Below, piece by piece: positions 51,120 through 61,329 of a stretch of DNA of 62,381 nt. The notes beneath the pieces are model-generated. The model was not told the DNA's origin. It saw only the letters and a list, made by a program, of their open reading frames with translations, and made no database searches. Location of the stretch: positions 1 through 62,381 of the forward strand of contig NZ_SSNW01000022.1 of the NCBI RefSeq assembly GCF_004801315.1, given 5' to 3'. Source of the DNA: Deinococcus sp. Arct2-2 (lineage in GTDB: Bacteria > Deinococcota > Deinococci > Deinococcales > Deinococcaceae). The position numbers were made by a program, and so were the translations under genes. How positions within the stretch are numbered: the first letter of the stretch is position 1; each line of letters begins with the position of its first letter.

Positions 51120-51734
51120 TTAGTCCTTTGACGCCAGCAGCAGCGTCCCAAATCCAGCCATCAACATGCCTACCACCCGGTCAAGGGTTCGCTTGGCCCT
51201 CATATAGCCCGCTTGCAAAGGCGCAGTGGACATGCCCAAAGCCACCAACACAAACCACAACATGCTCAAGCTCAAAATAACAGCGAACACACCTAGCCGG
51301 AGGCCCACCGAACTGTGGGCTGGCATGACGCTAGAAAACACGCTGCCAAAAAAGATGGCGGCTTTAGGGTTGGCAAGGTTGGTGAGCAGGCCGGAGCGGT
51401 AGGCTTTCCAGTCGCCCAGCGGCGTGATTATCGGAGAATGTCGAGCGGTTGGCCCAAAGCTGGAGCGCCACAGGTTGTAAGCCATATACAGCAAATACAC
51501 TCCGCCTGCCACCCGAATCACGCCGTGAATCCACGCGAAATTTTGGAACAAGACGCCGATGCCCAGCAAAGCCAACAGCGCCCACGCCGCGATACCTGTC
51601 ACGACGCCTGCCCCTGCGAATAAAGCTGCCCGCCGCGAACGGGCCACCGCCATTTGACTCACCAGCAGCACGTCTGGCCCCGGCACCACCAACACCACAA
51701 TATGCAGCAAAGCCACTGTCAATAGCGTATCCAT
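51120..51734 (-). CDS. LysE/RhtB-family amino acid exporter
   Basis: 204 residues with about six membrane helices. LysE signature: LLHIVVLVVPGPDVLLVSQMAVARSRRAALFAGAGVVTG near the start, then the NLANPKAAIFFGSVF motif. The start ATG at 51734 is 13 bases after the leuC stop, so it is in the leucine operon. Members export Lys, Thr, homoserine or branched-chain amino acids. Placement suggests export of leucine or an intermediate, an inference only. Confidence 0.88.
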   Translation of the reverse strand: MDTLLTVALLHIVVLVVPGPDVLLVSQMAVARSRRAALFAGAGVVTGIAAWALLALLGIGVLFQNFAWIHGVIRVAGGVYLLYMAYNLWRSSFGPTARHSPIITPLGDWKAYRSGLLTNLANPKAAIFFGSVFSSVMPAHSSVGLRLGVFAVILSLSMLWFVLVALGMSTAPLQAGYMRAKRTLDRVVGMLMAGFGTLLLASKD

Positions 51735-51747
51735 CAGCGGGCGTCCA

Positions 51748-53037
51748 TCAGTCTGCCGCGTTGCTGCCGTCGGCGTTGTAGGCGCGGGGATCGGCAATGA
51801 ATCCGGCGACGGCACTGGCGGCCACCGTTGCAGGGCTGGCCAAATAAATCTGCGCGGTAGGATCGCCCATTCGGCCTACGAAGTTGCGGTTGGTAGAGCT
51901 GATGCATACATCGTCTGGCCCCAGAACGCCGGAATGCATGCCGAGGCACGCGCCGCAACTGGGGTAGCTGACGCTTGCGCCCGCGTCCACGAAAATTTCC
52001 ATCAGGCCTTCTTGCGCGGCCTGTTTCCAGATGGCCTGCGTGGCCGGAACCACGATCATCTGCACGCCTTCGGCCACTTTGCGGCCCTTGAGGATGCGGG
52101 CCACATCGCGCAGGTCGCCAATGCGCCCGTTGGTGCAACTGCCCACGTAGGCATGAGTGACAGCAATCTTGTCAACGCCCGCTACGCGCCCGTTGCTGGG
52201 AATGTGGGGATAGGCGACGGTGGGTTCGACTTTGCTGGCGTCGATGTCGATCACGACTTTGTAGTTGGCGTCGGGGTCGGAGGTGTATTCGGTGTAGCTG
52301 CCGGGTTCTATGCCGCGTGCCGAGAGGTAGGCGCGGGTGGTGTCGTCCACAGCCACGATGCCGGTTTTGCCGCCTGCCTCAATCGCCATGTTGGTCAGCG
52401 TAAAGCGGCCTTCCATGTCCAGTCGGTCAATGGTGTCGCCTACCCATTCCATCACCATGTAGTTCGCACCGTCGGCCCCAATTCGCTTGATGACTTCCAG
52501 CACGATGTCTTTAGGGGTTACGCCGGGTTGAATGTCGCCGGTCACGCGGATCAGCATGGTTTCGGGAATCTTGAACCACACACGGCCCGCGTAGATGGCC
52601 CCGGCCAAGTCAGTACTGCCCACGCCTGTAGCAAACATGCCCAGTGCGCCCGCGTTGCAGGTATGAGAATCGCCGCTGACCAGCGTTTGCCCCGGCTTCA
52701 CCAGCCCGGTGTTTTCCAGCACTACATGGGCGATACCGCCGCGCCCCACGTCATAAAAGTGTTCGATGCCCTTTTCTTTGACCCACGACTTGAGCTTTTG
52801 GTACATCTTGGCGGCCTTGATATTCATGGCGGGGACGCTGTGATCGGGAATAGCGACAATCTTGCTGGGGTCGAAGACTTTATCCATGCCGCGCTCTTCC
52901 AGCATCCGCAGGGCGGCGGGCGTCGTGATCTCGTGGCAAAGCACCCAGTCGGTGGTGCATTCGGTCAGTTGCCCCGGTACGACGTGTGCGTGTCCACTGT
53001 GAGCCGCCAAAATCTTTTCCGAAATCGTCATTCCCAT
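51748..53037 (-). CDS. leuC: 3-isopropylmalate dehydratase large subunit (HacA-like)
   Basis: 429 residues. Aconitase-fold enzyme of leucine biosynthesis. The 4Fe-4S Cys ligands lie in [18 protein letters not shown] and [12 protein letters not shown]. Length and motifs place it in the HacA/LeuC2 group used in archaea and Thermus-Deinococcus rather than the longer E. coli type. GGGGGA precedes the ATG. Expression should be controlled by the leader described at 53080-53216. Confidence 0.95.
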   Translation of the reverse strand: MGMTISEKILAAHSGHAHVVPGQLTECTTDWVLCHEITTPAALRMLEERGMDKVFDPSKIVAIPDHSVPAMNIKAAKMYQKLKSWVKEKGIEHFYDVGRGGIAHVVLENTGLVKPGQTLVSGDSHTCNAGALGMFATGVGSTDLAGAIYAGRVWFKIPETMLIRVTGDIQPGVTPKDIVLEVIKRIGADGANYMVMEWVGDTIDRLDMEGRFTLTNMAIEAGGKTGIVAVDDTTRAYLSARGIEPGSYTEYTSDPDANYKVVIDIDASKVEPTVAYPHIPSNGRVAGVDKIAVTHAYVGSCTNGRIGDLRDVARILKGRKVAEGVQMIVVPATQAIWKQAAQEGLMEIFVDAGASVSYPSCGACLGMHSGVLGPDDVCISSTNRNFVGRMGDPTAQIYLASPATVAASAVAGFIADPRAYNADGSNAAD

Positions 53038-53079
53038 ATGTATTCCCCCAGTTGGTGTTTTCTGACTCTACACAAGCAC

Positions 53080-53112
53080 AAAAGACCCCCGGAACGGTGA
53101 GGTTTCCGGGGG
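53080..53112 (-). terminator. Leucine attenuator terminator
   Basis: On the minus strand CCCCCGGAA and TTCCGGGGG form a perfect 9-bp stem with a 9-base loop, followed by TCTTTTGT. It lies between the Leu-rich leader peptide (53139-53204) and leuC. GGGGGC in the peptide's last codons (53144-53149) can pair with GCCCCC of the first arm, offering an alternative antiterminator. Confidence 0.75.
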
Positions 53113-53138
53113 CTACAGGTGAACGCAAGGGCCAGCGC

Positions 53139-53204
53139 TCAACGCCCCCAGCGAAGAAGAAGCCCCAGATGGGCGGCCCCGTTCATCGTTAGTGCGCTCG
53201 GCAT
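53139..53204 (-). CDS. leuL: Leucine leader peptide (LeuL-like)
   Basis: 22 codons including the stop, too short for ordinary gene calling. Leu codons stand at positions 5, 13, 15, 16 and 17; the last three are consecutive CTT, in HLGLLLRWGR. CTT is uncommon in the neighbouring genes, which prefer CTG. The ATG lies 6 bases after a TACACT -10 box, so the mRNA should begin at or near the ATG. Scarce charged tRNA-Leu would stall the ribosome before the downstream hairpin and change its folding. The symbol is by analogy with E. coli leuL. Confidence 0.75.
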   Translation of the reverse strand: MPSALTMNGAAHLGLLLRWGR

Positions 53205-53210
53205 AGCCAG

Positions 53211-53216
53211 AGTGTA
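53211..53216 (-). promoter_or_regulatory. -10 box of the leucine operon
   Basis: TACACT on the minus strand, 6 bases before the leader peptide ATG at 53204. A start there leaves a leader of about 165 bases before leuC containing the peptide and the attenuator hairpin. Confidence 0.65.
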
Positions 53217-53364
53217 CCGCCGCGCCGGGATCGGAGCAAGGCAGGTGGGATAGACGGCTTGGGCCACAGTCCTTCTGCTCTGTCTGACGACGCCTTAATC
53301 CTTGTTAAGAAGCCTCAATCTTGCACACGCCCTCCTCATGCACACGTTAGAATCCTGAGCGTAT

Positions 53365-56316
53365 ATGAAGATTCTTAAAAACTTTAAATTGTCGGGCGCG
53401 ATGCTCGGCCTAACCGTTTTGCTGACCGCTTGCCCCGGCGACATCACACCAACCCCCACGTTTGACCTCAAGGTTGCTTTGGCTGGCGTGTCTTCTGCGC
53501 CTGTTACGGTCACCAACACGACTACTGGCGCAGAACTGTTTAAGGGCACGCTGGACGCTAGCAAGACTTTTGCAGGCTTGACGGCCAACGACGTGCTGAA
53601 GGTGGAAGGCGGCAACGTTGCTGGCTACACCACACCCGTTGCCCAGACCGTTACGTTGGATGCCAGCAAAACGGTGACGCTGACGTATGCCAAGCCCACG
53701 CCTGCCCCAAATTATGACCTGACGGTCAACCTGAGCGGCGTGTCTAGTGCGCCTGTCACTGTGACTAACACGGCCACCAACGCAGAAGTCTTCAAGGGAA
53801 CATTGAACGCCAGCAAGACTTTTACGGGCCTTCCCGCCAATAGTGTTCTGAAGGTGGAAGGCGGTGCAGTGGACGGTTACATCACGCCCGCTGCCCAGAC
53901 CATCACACTGGATGCCAACAAAACAGTGGGCCTGACCTACACCAAGCCCGCGCCAGCACCGACTTTTGATCTGACGGTCAACCTTGGCGGCATACCGAGC
54001 GCACCCGTAACGGTCACCAACACGGCCACCAACGCAGAAGTCTTCAAGGGAACACTCGACGCCAGCAAAACCTTTACGGGCCTTGCCGCAAACAGTGTCC
54101 TGAAGGTTGAAGGCGGTGCAGTTGCCGATTTTGCAGCCCCCGCTGCTCAAACAGTGACGCTGGATGCCAGCAAATCTGTATCGCTGACCTACACGGCATT
54201 GGCGGGTACGGCATTGGACGCGGCAAGAGTCAAGGGCACGATTCCGGGCTGGACTGCTGGCACAGGCAAAATTGCATTTGAGCTTTCTAATGGGCGGACA
54301 ACTGTTGACGGCAACCCGGCTGACATTTCTGCCGGTGGCACGTTGAAGGCGACATTGCCAACGCCTGTTTCCCTTGCCCCCTTTTTGGACAGATGTACCC
54401 TCAGCGCCGGAACAACAGGGAGTGACTTTCGGTCAGAATTTGCTCGTCCCATTGCCCTCAACTCGGCAGGCAGCGTGTTGGGAGAAATCACAGAAACGAC
54501 AAGCATTGGAATTCCCGTCACACGGGTTTACGCTCAAACTGCAACCACCCTGAAGGGTACCGCCTTTTGTGGCAGCGCTCGGATCGATCTCGATTTCACA
54601 GTCAATGTGGGCTGGAATGCTTTGAGCATCGTCCGAACTGAGAGCGGGAGCACGACGCTCTTCACCATCAGAAACATTCCCAGCGATGCAAGAATTCAAC
54701 TGGGATTTGTAGCCGAGAAACCCTCTATATTTTTAAACCCTACAGATTACAGCGAAATCATCTTACGGGCAGGCACCTCGGTAACGCGGCAAATTACCTT
54801 GACTCCTAGGGGGGCTGTCTCAGGAATCATCGACCTCAGCACCAGCCTACCGGGCGTCAAAGTTACGCCCGCAACCATCAATCTGGGTGGCACCAATGCA
54901 CTCTCAGCCCAATCCACCGAGGGTCTTGGCCTCATCCTGCAGGCAGTCAGGCCACAGGCATTGACCACTACCGTCACTTTTAGCCTCACGGAGCAGGCGA
55001 CAGATTATTCCGGGCCGCTGGCATTAATTGCTTCTCAGGGGGGAACTGAGCTGGGCAGAACGCAATTGCCCGCCATCATTCGTCTTCCTTCTGTCAATGT
55101 TTATGTAGCCAATTTTATGAGTGGTGTGGATGCTTATCAGGGGGGCACTGCGTCCATATCTGTCAACGTCAGCCCGCAAGAAGGATTTAGTGGCAATGTA
55201 ACGCTTAGCCTTACTGATTTGCCTGCAGGAGTAACGGCCTCTCCTGTAACAGTCAACGTCAGTGCCAATGCAACCACCACTGTGGCTATTCCTATGCAGG
55301 TTGCGGCTGACGCCCCATTAGGCACAACTCAGGTCAAAGTAACAGGCGATAAAGTTCCTGTTAACAACAATGGTATGCCCAACGTGTTCCAGTTGTCGAT
55401 CAAGCCTGCCCGGACTTCATTGGGTATCTTGTCTTATAACACTCTTGCCCCGGCAAGTAATGGAGTTTGGGTCATCAGTGGTTATAACTATGCTAACGGC
55501 GGATTTCAGGCCACTTTGCGCCGGATTGCTAATGGGCAAAATGTGAAAGAGGTGACATTGGGCGATGTTTCCAACTTCTTGTTGGCAATACCGGGTGGAG
55601 ATGTCTACGCTATAGGAACCGACTTCCGTAACAACAACATTATTTACCGTGTCAAGGATGACGGCACCTCTAGCGCTCTAACGACAACGACTACCGCAGG
55701 CATGAGCAATGGTGTGGTGGACGATCAGGGACGAATCTGGTTTGTCGCCACTTTGGACGGTAGCACCGGCGCGTCCACTTACGGACTGTTTCAATGGAAT
55801 CCAGTTACAGGGGCACGAACTTTGGTAGACGGCAGCCGGACTTACACCCCCAATAATCGGCTCGTCGTCAGTAACAACGGACTGTATGTCTTGTACGGGC
55901 CTGAGTACAACGGCACCCCGATCCTTATCAATACCTCCACGTCAGCTACCAGTCCTGTTGCCAATCCTTCAGGCAACAGCATTGGCAGCGCAGCAGTTTC
56001 CAATACCGGGCAAGTCTGGTACTCCAGCAATGGTGGTCTCACTCGCATCAACAGCGACGGCACAGCAACGACGTTTACCGTGAGTGGCGGTTCTGTCTCG
56101 CGGATCACCGGCTTTGATCAGAACAACGCCAACACCTTATGGGCCACTGGGTACAACAGCATTATCAAAGTAGATGCTGTATCCGGCACCACAAGTCTGA
56201 TTCCTACTGACAGTATCGAGAGGAGTGTTGTCAATACCAAGGGTGGGGTGTCAATCCTCGCCAGCGGACGTCCTAAGAGTGGCGGCTTAGAGTACTTCTT
56301 AAGCGTCCTCCCTTAA
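53365..56316 (+). CDS. Large surface lipoprotein with repeats and beta-propeller-like end
   Basis: 983 residues. A signal peptide with lipobox LTAC puts a lipid-linked Cys at about residue 23. Three tandem 84-residue repeats follow (see 53458-54213). The middle (about 290-680) is strand-rich with Ig-like segments such as GFSGNVTLSLTDLPAGV. The C-terminus (about 690-983) has recurring WFVATL, VWYSSNGGLTRI and TLWATGYNSIIKVD blades like a NHL/virginiamycin-lyase-type propeller. No catalytic motif. Probably a cell-surface binding or structural protein. TAGAAT lies 11 bases before the ATG. Confidence 0.82.
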   Translation: MKILKNFKLSGAMLGLTVLLTACPGDITPTPTFDLKVALAGVSSAPVTVTNTTTGAELFKGTLDASKTFAGLTANDVLKVEGGNVAGYTTPVAQTVTLDASKTVTLTYAKPTPAPNYDLTVNLSGVSSAPVTVTNTATNAEVFKGTLNASKTFTGLPANSVLKVEGGAVDGYITPAAQTITLDANKTVGLTYTKPAPAPTFDLTVNLGGIPSAPVTVTNTATNAEVFKGTLDASKTFTGLAANSVLKVEGGAVADFAAPAAQTVTLDASKSVSLTYTALAGTALDAARVKGTIPGWTAGTGKIAFELSNGRTTVDGNPADISAGGTLKATLPTPVSLAPFLDRCTLSAGTTGSDFRSEFARPIALNSAGSVLGEITETTSIGIPVTRVYAQTATTLKGTAFCGSARIDLDFTVNVGWNALSIVRTESGSTTLFTIRNIPSDARIQLGFVAEKPSIFLNPTDYSEIILRAGTSVTRQITLTPRGAVSGIIDLSTSLPGVKVTPATINLGGTNALSAQSTEGLGLILQAVRPQALTTTVTFSLTEQATDYSGPLALIASQGGTELGRTQLPAIIRLPSVNVYVANFMSGVDAYQGGTASISVNVSPQEGFSGNVTLSLTDLPAGVTASPVTVNVSANATTTVAIPMQVAADAPLGTTQVKVTGDKVPVNNNGMPNVFQLSIKPARTSLGILSYNTLAPASNGVWVISGYNYANGGFQATLRRIANGQNVKEVTLGDVSNFLLAIPGGDVYAIGTDFRNNNIIYRVKDDGTSSALTTTTTAGMSNGVVDDQGRIWFVATLDGSTGASTYGLFQWNPVTGARTLVDGSRTYTPNNRLVVSNNGLYVLYGPEYNGTPILINTSTSATSPVANPSGNSIGSAAVSNTGQVWYSSNGGLTRINSDGTATTFTVSGGSVSRITGFDQNNANTLWATGYNSIIKVDAVSGTTSLIPTDSIERSVVNTKGGVSILASGRPKSGGLEYFLSVLP
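53458..54213 (+). repeat. Three tandem 252-bp repeats inside the lipoprotein gene
   Basis: Units begin at 53458, 53710 and 53962, exactly 252 bases (84 codons) apart. Each encodes FDL-V-L-G-SAPVTVTN, then a FKGTLDASKTF-GL-A block, VLKVEGG and a QT-TLDA-K-V-LTY ending with an Ala/Pro linker. Units 2 and 3 are closest in sequence. Confidence 0.9.
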
Positions 56317-56335
56317 ATCTGATCTTTTTCTAAAA

Positions 56336-56368
56336 GAACGCCCCGCCTACTCAATCGGCGGGGCGTTC
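56336..56368. terminator. Terminator between convergent genes
   Basis: GAACGCCCCGCC and GGCGGGGCGTTC make a perfect 12-bp stem with a 9-base loop. On the minus strand it is followed by TTTT, serving the hydrolase gene. Confidence 0.85.
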
Positions 56369-56374
56369 CTGTCT

Positions 56375-57244
56375 CTACTCTGCCGCCACCAATTCAAATC
56401 CACCCTTCTTACCCTCCACCAACTTTGCAAAAGCCACATCTGGGTCATGCGGCGTGCAGATCAGTGCGCCTGCCTCGTACCACTGGGGCAGATACTTGCG
56501 CTTGTGTTCCAGCGTGGTTACGGGGTACAGGTCATAGCCCGTGATGTACGGATACGGCGCGTGGGCCAACGTGGGCAGCATGTCGGCGGTGTACACGAGG
56601 GTTTGGCCGCCGCTGCGGAGAACTACCGCCTGTTGCCCCAAGTTATGCCCCGGCACTGGCAGCACGCTCAGGCCCGGCAGAAGCTCTTGCTCGCCGTCTA
56701 CAGCATCGAACAAGCCCGCGTCTAAAATGGGCCGAAAGGTTTCGGGGATGTAGCTGGCGCGGTTACGTTCATGAGTATGGGTGGCCTCCTGCAACTCGGC
56801 GGCCTGCACCACGTAGCGGGCGTTGGGAAAAGTTGGATCGCCCAGCAATGTGGTATTGCGTCCGGCATGGTCAAAATGCAGGTGCGTATTGATGACGGTG
56901 TGGATATCGTCGGGAGTGAGGCCCACTTCTTCTAGCCCACGAAACACTGTCTCATCACGGTCTAGGCCATAGATCGTTTCAAACTTTTCGTCGCCGCCGT
57001 CCCAAAATCCAGTTTCGACGAGCGTATTGTGCCCGTTTAGGCGAATCAGCAGCGGGTTGATTCTCAGGCGAATGCGGTTGAGATGATCGGCGGGGGCGCG
57101 GCGTTCCCACAAGACTTTAGGCACATTGCCGAACATCGCGCCGCCGTCCAGCCCGAATTGGCCATCGGTGAGCGAGTACACGTCAGCTTCACCAACGCGG
57201 CGATGTTGAGTCCAAGTGGAGCGGGCAGAACTGGGGAGAGACAT
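56375..57244 (-). CDS. MBL-fold metallo-hydrolase
   Basis: 289 residues. Metal-binding motif THLHFDHAG (HxHxDH), later His in VPGHNLG and Asp in VYTADMLP, and CTPHDPDV at the end. The group includes quorum-lactonase-like and glyoxalase-II-like enzymes; the substrate is unknown. TACCCT lies 6 bases before the ATG at 57244, so the mRNA is probably leaderless. The 118 bases before trpA's stop hold nothing recognised. Confidence 0.88.
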   Translation of the reverse strand: MSLPSSARSTWTQHRRVGEADVYSLTDGQFGLDGGAMFGNVPKVLWERRAPADHLNRIRLRINPLLIRLNGHNTLVETGFWDGGDEKFETIYGLDRDETVFRGLEEVGLTPDDIHTVINTHLHFDHAGRNTTLLGDPTFPNARYVVQAAELQEATHTHERNRASYIPETFRPILDAGLFDAVDGEQELLPGLSVLPVPGHNLGQQAVVLRSGGQTLVYTADMLPTLAHAPYPYITGYDLYPVTTLEHKRKYLPQWYEAGALICTPHDPDVAFAKLVEGKKGGFELVAAE

Positions 57245-57362
57245 AGCTATAGGGTAAGTGGTGAGTGGGCGGTGGTGAGTGGGAAACCCGCAACCAAAGC
57301 TGTCGCTCCGGCTTCCCCCCTCGTTTCCCACCGATCACTCACCACTCATGGTTTCAAGTCCC

Positions 57363-58192
57363 TTACAGCTTCTTGCACCCTTCGGCAATTTCCGCCGCCA
57401 ACGCCCCCACATCCTGCCCGTCTCGCACGGCATTGATAAAGGCACTGCCCACCACCACGCCGTCGGCTTGTTGGGCCACTTGCGAGGCGGTGGCCGCATC
57501 CTTCACGCCGAAGCCCACGGCAATCGGCACATGGGCAAATTGGCGGGCGAGGGCGAGCATGGCGGGGACTTCGCCGAGCGCCGCGCCTTCTCGGGTTCCA
57601 GTGACGCCCGTCACGCTGACCGCGTACAGGAATCCGGTGCAGGCTTCGGCCACGAGGCGCACGCGGGCCGGGGTACTGGTGGGCGCGATCAGGAACGTGA
57701 CTGCGAGACCGTATTCTTCAGCCAGCGCCGCAATTTCTATGTCTTGGTCAGGCGGCAGGTCGGGCAAGATCAGGCCATCTACGCCCGCCTCCTGCGCCAG
57801 CCGCATAAATTCACGCGGGCCGACGGCGTAGATGGGATTGACGTAAGTCATGATGACGATGGGTTTGTCGTGCCGCACGCGCAAATCGGCCACCAGTTGC
57901 AGGGTGCGCCGGGTACTGGTGCCGCCGTCCAGCGCCTTTTCACTGGCCCGCTGGATGGTGGGGCCGTCTCCGAGCGGGTCGGAATAGGGAATGCCCACTT
58001 CCAGCAGATCAGCACGTTCCAATAGGGCGTCGGCCACAGCCGGAAACTCGGCGGCGCTGGGGTATCCGGCGGTCATGAACGGGATGAAAGCGGCGCGGCC
58101 CTGTGCCTGAGCCGCAGCAAAAGCGGCGTGAATGCGGGCCGCGCCACGCGCTTTATCGGTGGTGGGAGCCGTGTTTGGGAGAGTCGGGACGC

Positions 58193-58196
<4 letters not shown>
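57363..58196 (-). CDS. trpA: Tryptophan synthase alpha chain
   Basis: 277 residues. (beta/alpha)8 subunit that cleaves indole-3-glycerol phosphate. Motifs: [27 protein letters not shown] with the catalytic Glu and Asp, LPDLPPDQD and [14 protein letters not shown]. The GTG start overlaps the trpB stop by 4 bases (GTGA). Confidence 0.96.
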
Positions 58197-59500
<1,304 letters not shown>

Positions 59501-59588
59501 AGCAAAATGCTAACTCCGCAGCCCTAACGCCCGTTCGGGAAACTTAGACAACTGGTCTAGATTGGGGGTACTTGATGGGGGGGGTAGG

Positions 59589-60479
59589 CTACGGCGAAAG
59601 CTCGCTCAATTTTTGTCGCCACAGCAAGAGAAGCTCGTCTAGCACAACCTCTGGCGGTAACGGCTGGGGCCAAAAGCCCTCTCCGAACGAATGGGCCAAG
59701 GCCGACAGCACCCTCCCTGCATCGTCTCCCCTTTCACGCAGCGCCATCACCGCCGGTGCGCCCCCGCGTTTGGCGAGGCGTTCTCCGGCGTAGTCGATCA
59801 TCAGGGGCACATGCAAGTAGCGGGGCTCGGGATACCCCAACGCCTGCTGAAGCGCCAGTTGCCGGGGCGTGGCCGTCCACAGGTCTACGCCGCGCAACAC
59901 ATCGGTCACGTTCATGGCCGCGTCATCTACCACCACCGCCAGATGATAGGCAAACACGCCGTCGTTGCGCCTCAGCACGATGTCTCCGACTTCGGTGGGC
60001 AACTGCTGGCAGAGGGTTTGACCTGTCAGGAAGTCGGCGGCGCATACCGTTTCATCCTGAACCTTCCAGCGCAGGGCGGCGGGGCGCGAAAGGTCAGACG
60101 GCTTCTGATTGTTGCGGCAAGTGCCCGGATAGACTGGCTCTACAGCATGTGGAGCGCCCGCGCTGTCCTGAATGGCAGCCTCGATTTCGCGGCGGGTGCA
60201 GGTGCAGCGGTAAGTGTCCAGCCGCGCCATGGCCTCCGCGTACAAGTCCAGCCGCTCGGATTGCAAATATTCCTCATCCCAGTCGAGGCCCAACCATTCC
60301 AGATCACGCCGAGTCGTATCGTATGCCCAACTGCGTACCCGGCTCCCATCCAAATCCTCAAAGCGCAGGATGTGGCGGCCCGCCAACGCACGCGAATGGA
60401 GCCACGCCAGCAGCGCGGTGCGGGCATTGCCGAGGTGCATTCCACCCGTTGGACTTGGGGCGTAGCGGCCAACAGTCAT
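59589..60479 (-). CDS. gluQ: Glutamyl-Q tRNA(Asp) synthetase
   Basis: 296 residues. A truncated GluRS-like enzyme that attaches Glu to queuosine in tRNA-Asp. RYAPSPTGGMHLGNARTALLAWL carries the HxGN class I motif, and the KMSK loop is RLAKRGG. Zinc ligands CTCTRREI...YPGTCR are typical. There is no anticodon-binding domain. TACCCT lies 6 bases before the ATG, so probably leaderless. Confidence 0.94.
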   Translation of the reverse strand: MTVGRYAPSPTGGMHLGNARTALLAWLHSRALAGRHILRFEDLDGSRVRSWAYDTTRRDLEWLGLDWDEEYLQSERLDLYAEAMARLDTYRCTCTRREIEAAIQDSAGAPHAVEPVYPGTCRNNQKPSDLSRPAALRWKVQDETVCAADFLTGQTLCQQLPTEVGDIVLRRNDGVFAYHLAVVVDDAAMNVTDVLRGVDLWTATPRQLALQQALGYPEPRYLHVPLMIDYAGERLAKRGGAPAVMALRERGDDAGRVLSALAHSFGEGFWPQPLPPEVVLDELLLLWRQKLSELSP

Positions 60480-60498
60480 CGGGGTAGGGTAGCGCAGA

Positions 60499-61014
60499 TC
60501 ACGGCTTCAACAAGTCCTTCCAGAGCGCCAACAGTATGCCAAAGAGAGCGGTCATCACGGCAACTACCATCAGCAGGCGGCCCAGCGGATCGGCCCAGTT
60601 CAGGTGGCCGCAGCCCGGTGTCAGGCACGCGCCCAGCAGTTGCCACCAATCGTGGGTGTCTGGGTCGCCCGTAATCAGGTCAAGGTTGCGCGTGGGCGCG
60701 TCCCGCACGTAGGCCGCCACGCCTGCCCAAGATTGCGCCAGCCAGAGGCACAGCACGCCCGCCGCATAGAGTTCGTCGCGCCGCCAAAAATGCCCGACGC
60801 ATATGGCAGGCACCAACACTTGAAACAGGCTTCCGCCCAGCAGCATCAGCGTGGTTCCCGCCCACGCCAGCAGCACATGTCCTGCCTCGTGAAAGACCAG
60901 ATTTACCAGTTCGAGAGGATGACCGGTGAGGGGGCGCAAAATTCCCGGCGTGACGAACGCAACCGCCACGATCAGCCCCAGCAACCGCAGCAGCCGGGCT
61001 TGCGCGGCGCTCAT
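60499..61014 (-). CDS. Membrane metalloprotease-like protein (M50-type HEAGH)
   Basis: 171 residues with about four membrane helices. The first (LLGLIVAVAFVTPGIL) is followed by ELVNLVFHEAGHVLLAWAG, the HExxH zinc motif in the form found in M50 peptidases; the later NWADPLGR could supply the third ligand. The start ATG at 61014 is 14 bases after the upstream gene's stop. Proteolysis is not proven. Confidence 0.72.
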   Translation of the reverse strand: MSAAQARLLRLLGLIVAVAFVTPGILRPLTGHPLELVNLVFHEAGHVLLAWAGTTLMLLGGSLFQVLVPAICVGHFWRRDELYAAGVLCLWLAQSWAGVAAYVRDAPTRNLDLITGDPDTHDWWQLLGACLTPGCGHLNWADPLGRLLMVVAVMTALFGILLALWKDLLKP

Positions 61015-61028
61015 CCGGTCACGGCCAA

Positions 61029-61301
61029 TTACGCCCGCTCGCGCAGCCAGCGCAACAGCAGGTCTTCGACTAGCTCGCTGACGCTCTCGCCGCCGCCGCG
61101 CTTTACTTCGCGCCACACGGCCCGCACCGTTTCTTTGCGGACATACACGGCTTCGACTCGTTCGGCAGTTTCACCCTTGCGCCGTCCATCGGGTTCGGGG
61201 GCAATGGCGGTGGCTTTGTCCTTCTTAGAGGACTTGTCGGCTTTCTTCTTGGCCTTGCCTGCCCCCTTGCCTGCTTCCTTCAGATAGTCGAAGCGGGCCA
61301 T
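61029..61301 (-). CDS. Small RHH-like partner of the ParA-type gene
   Basis: 90 residues. A Lys-rich N-terminal tail (GKAKKKADKSSKKDK) is followed by a ribbon-helix-helix-like core (VEAVYVRKETVRAVWREVKRGG...SVSELVEDLLLRWL). This layout resembles ParG-type centromere-binding partners of ParA, though members of this shape also act as repressors. It lies 28 bases after the ParA-type gene. Confidence 0.65.
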   Translation of the reverse strand: MARFDYLKEAGKGAGKAKKKADKSSKKDKATAIAPEPDGRRKGETAERVEAVYVRKETVRAVWREVKRGGGESVSELVEDLLLRWLRERA

Positions 61302-61329
61302 TATTCGGCTCCCCAGCGGGCAGCAACGC

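Noticed and set aside
59501..59588. Possible trp attenuator before trpB
   Set aside because: No Trp-rich short peptide or terminator-antiterminator pair was found in the short gap.
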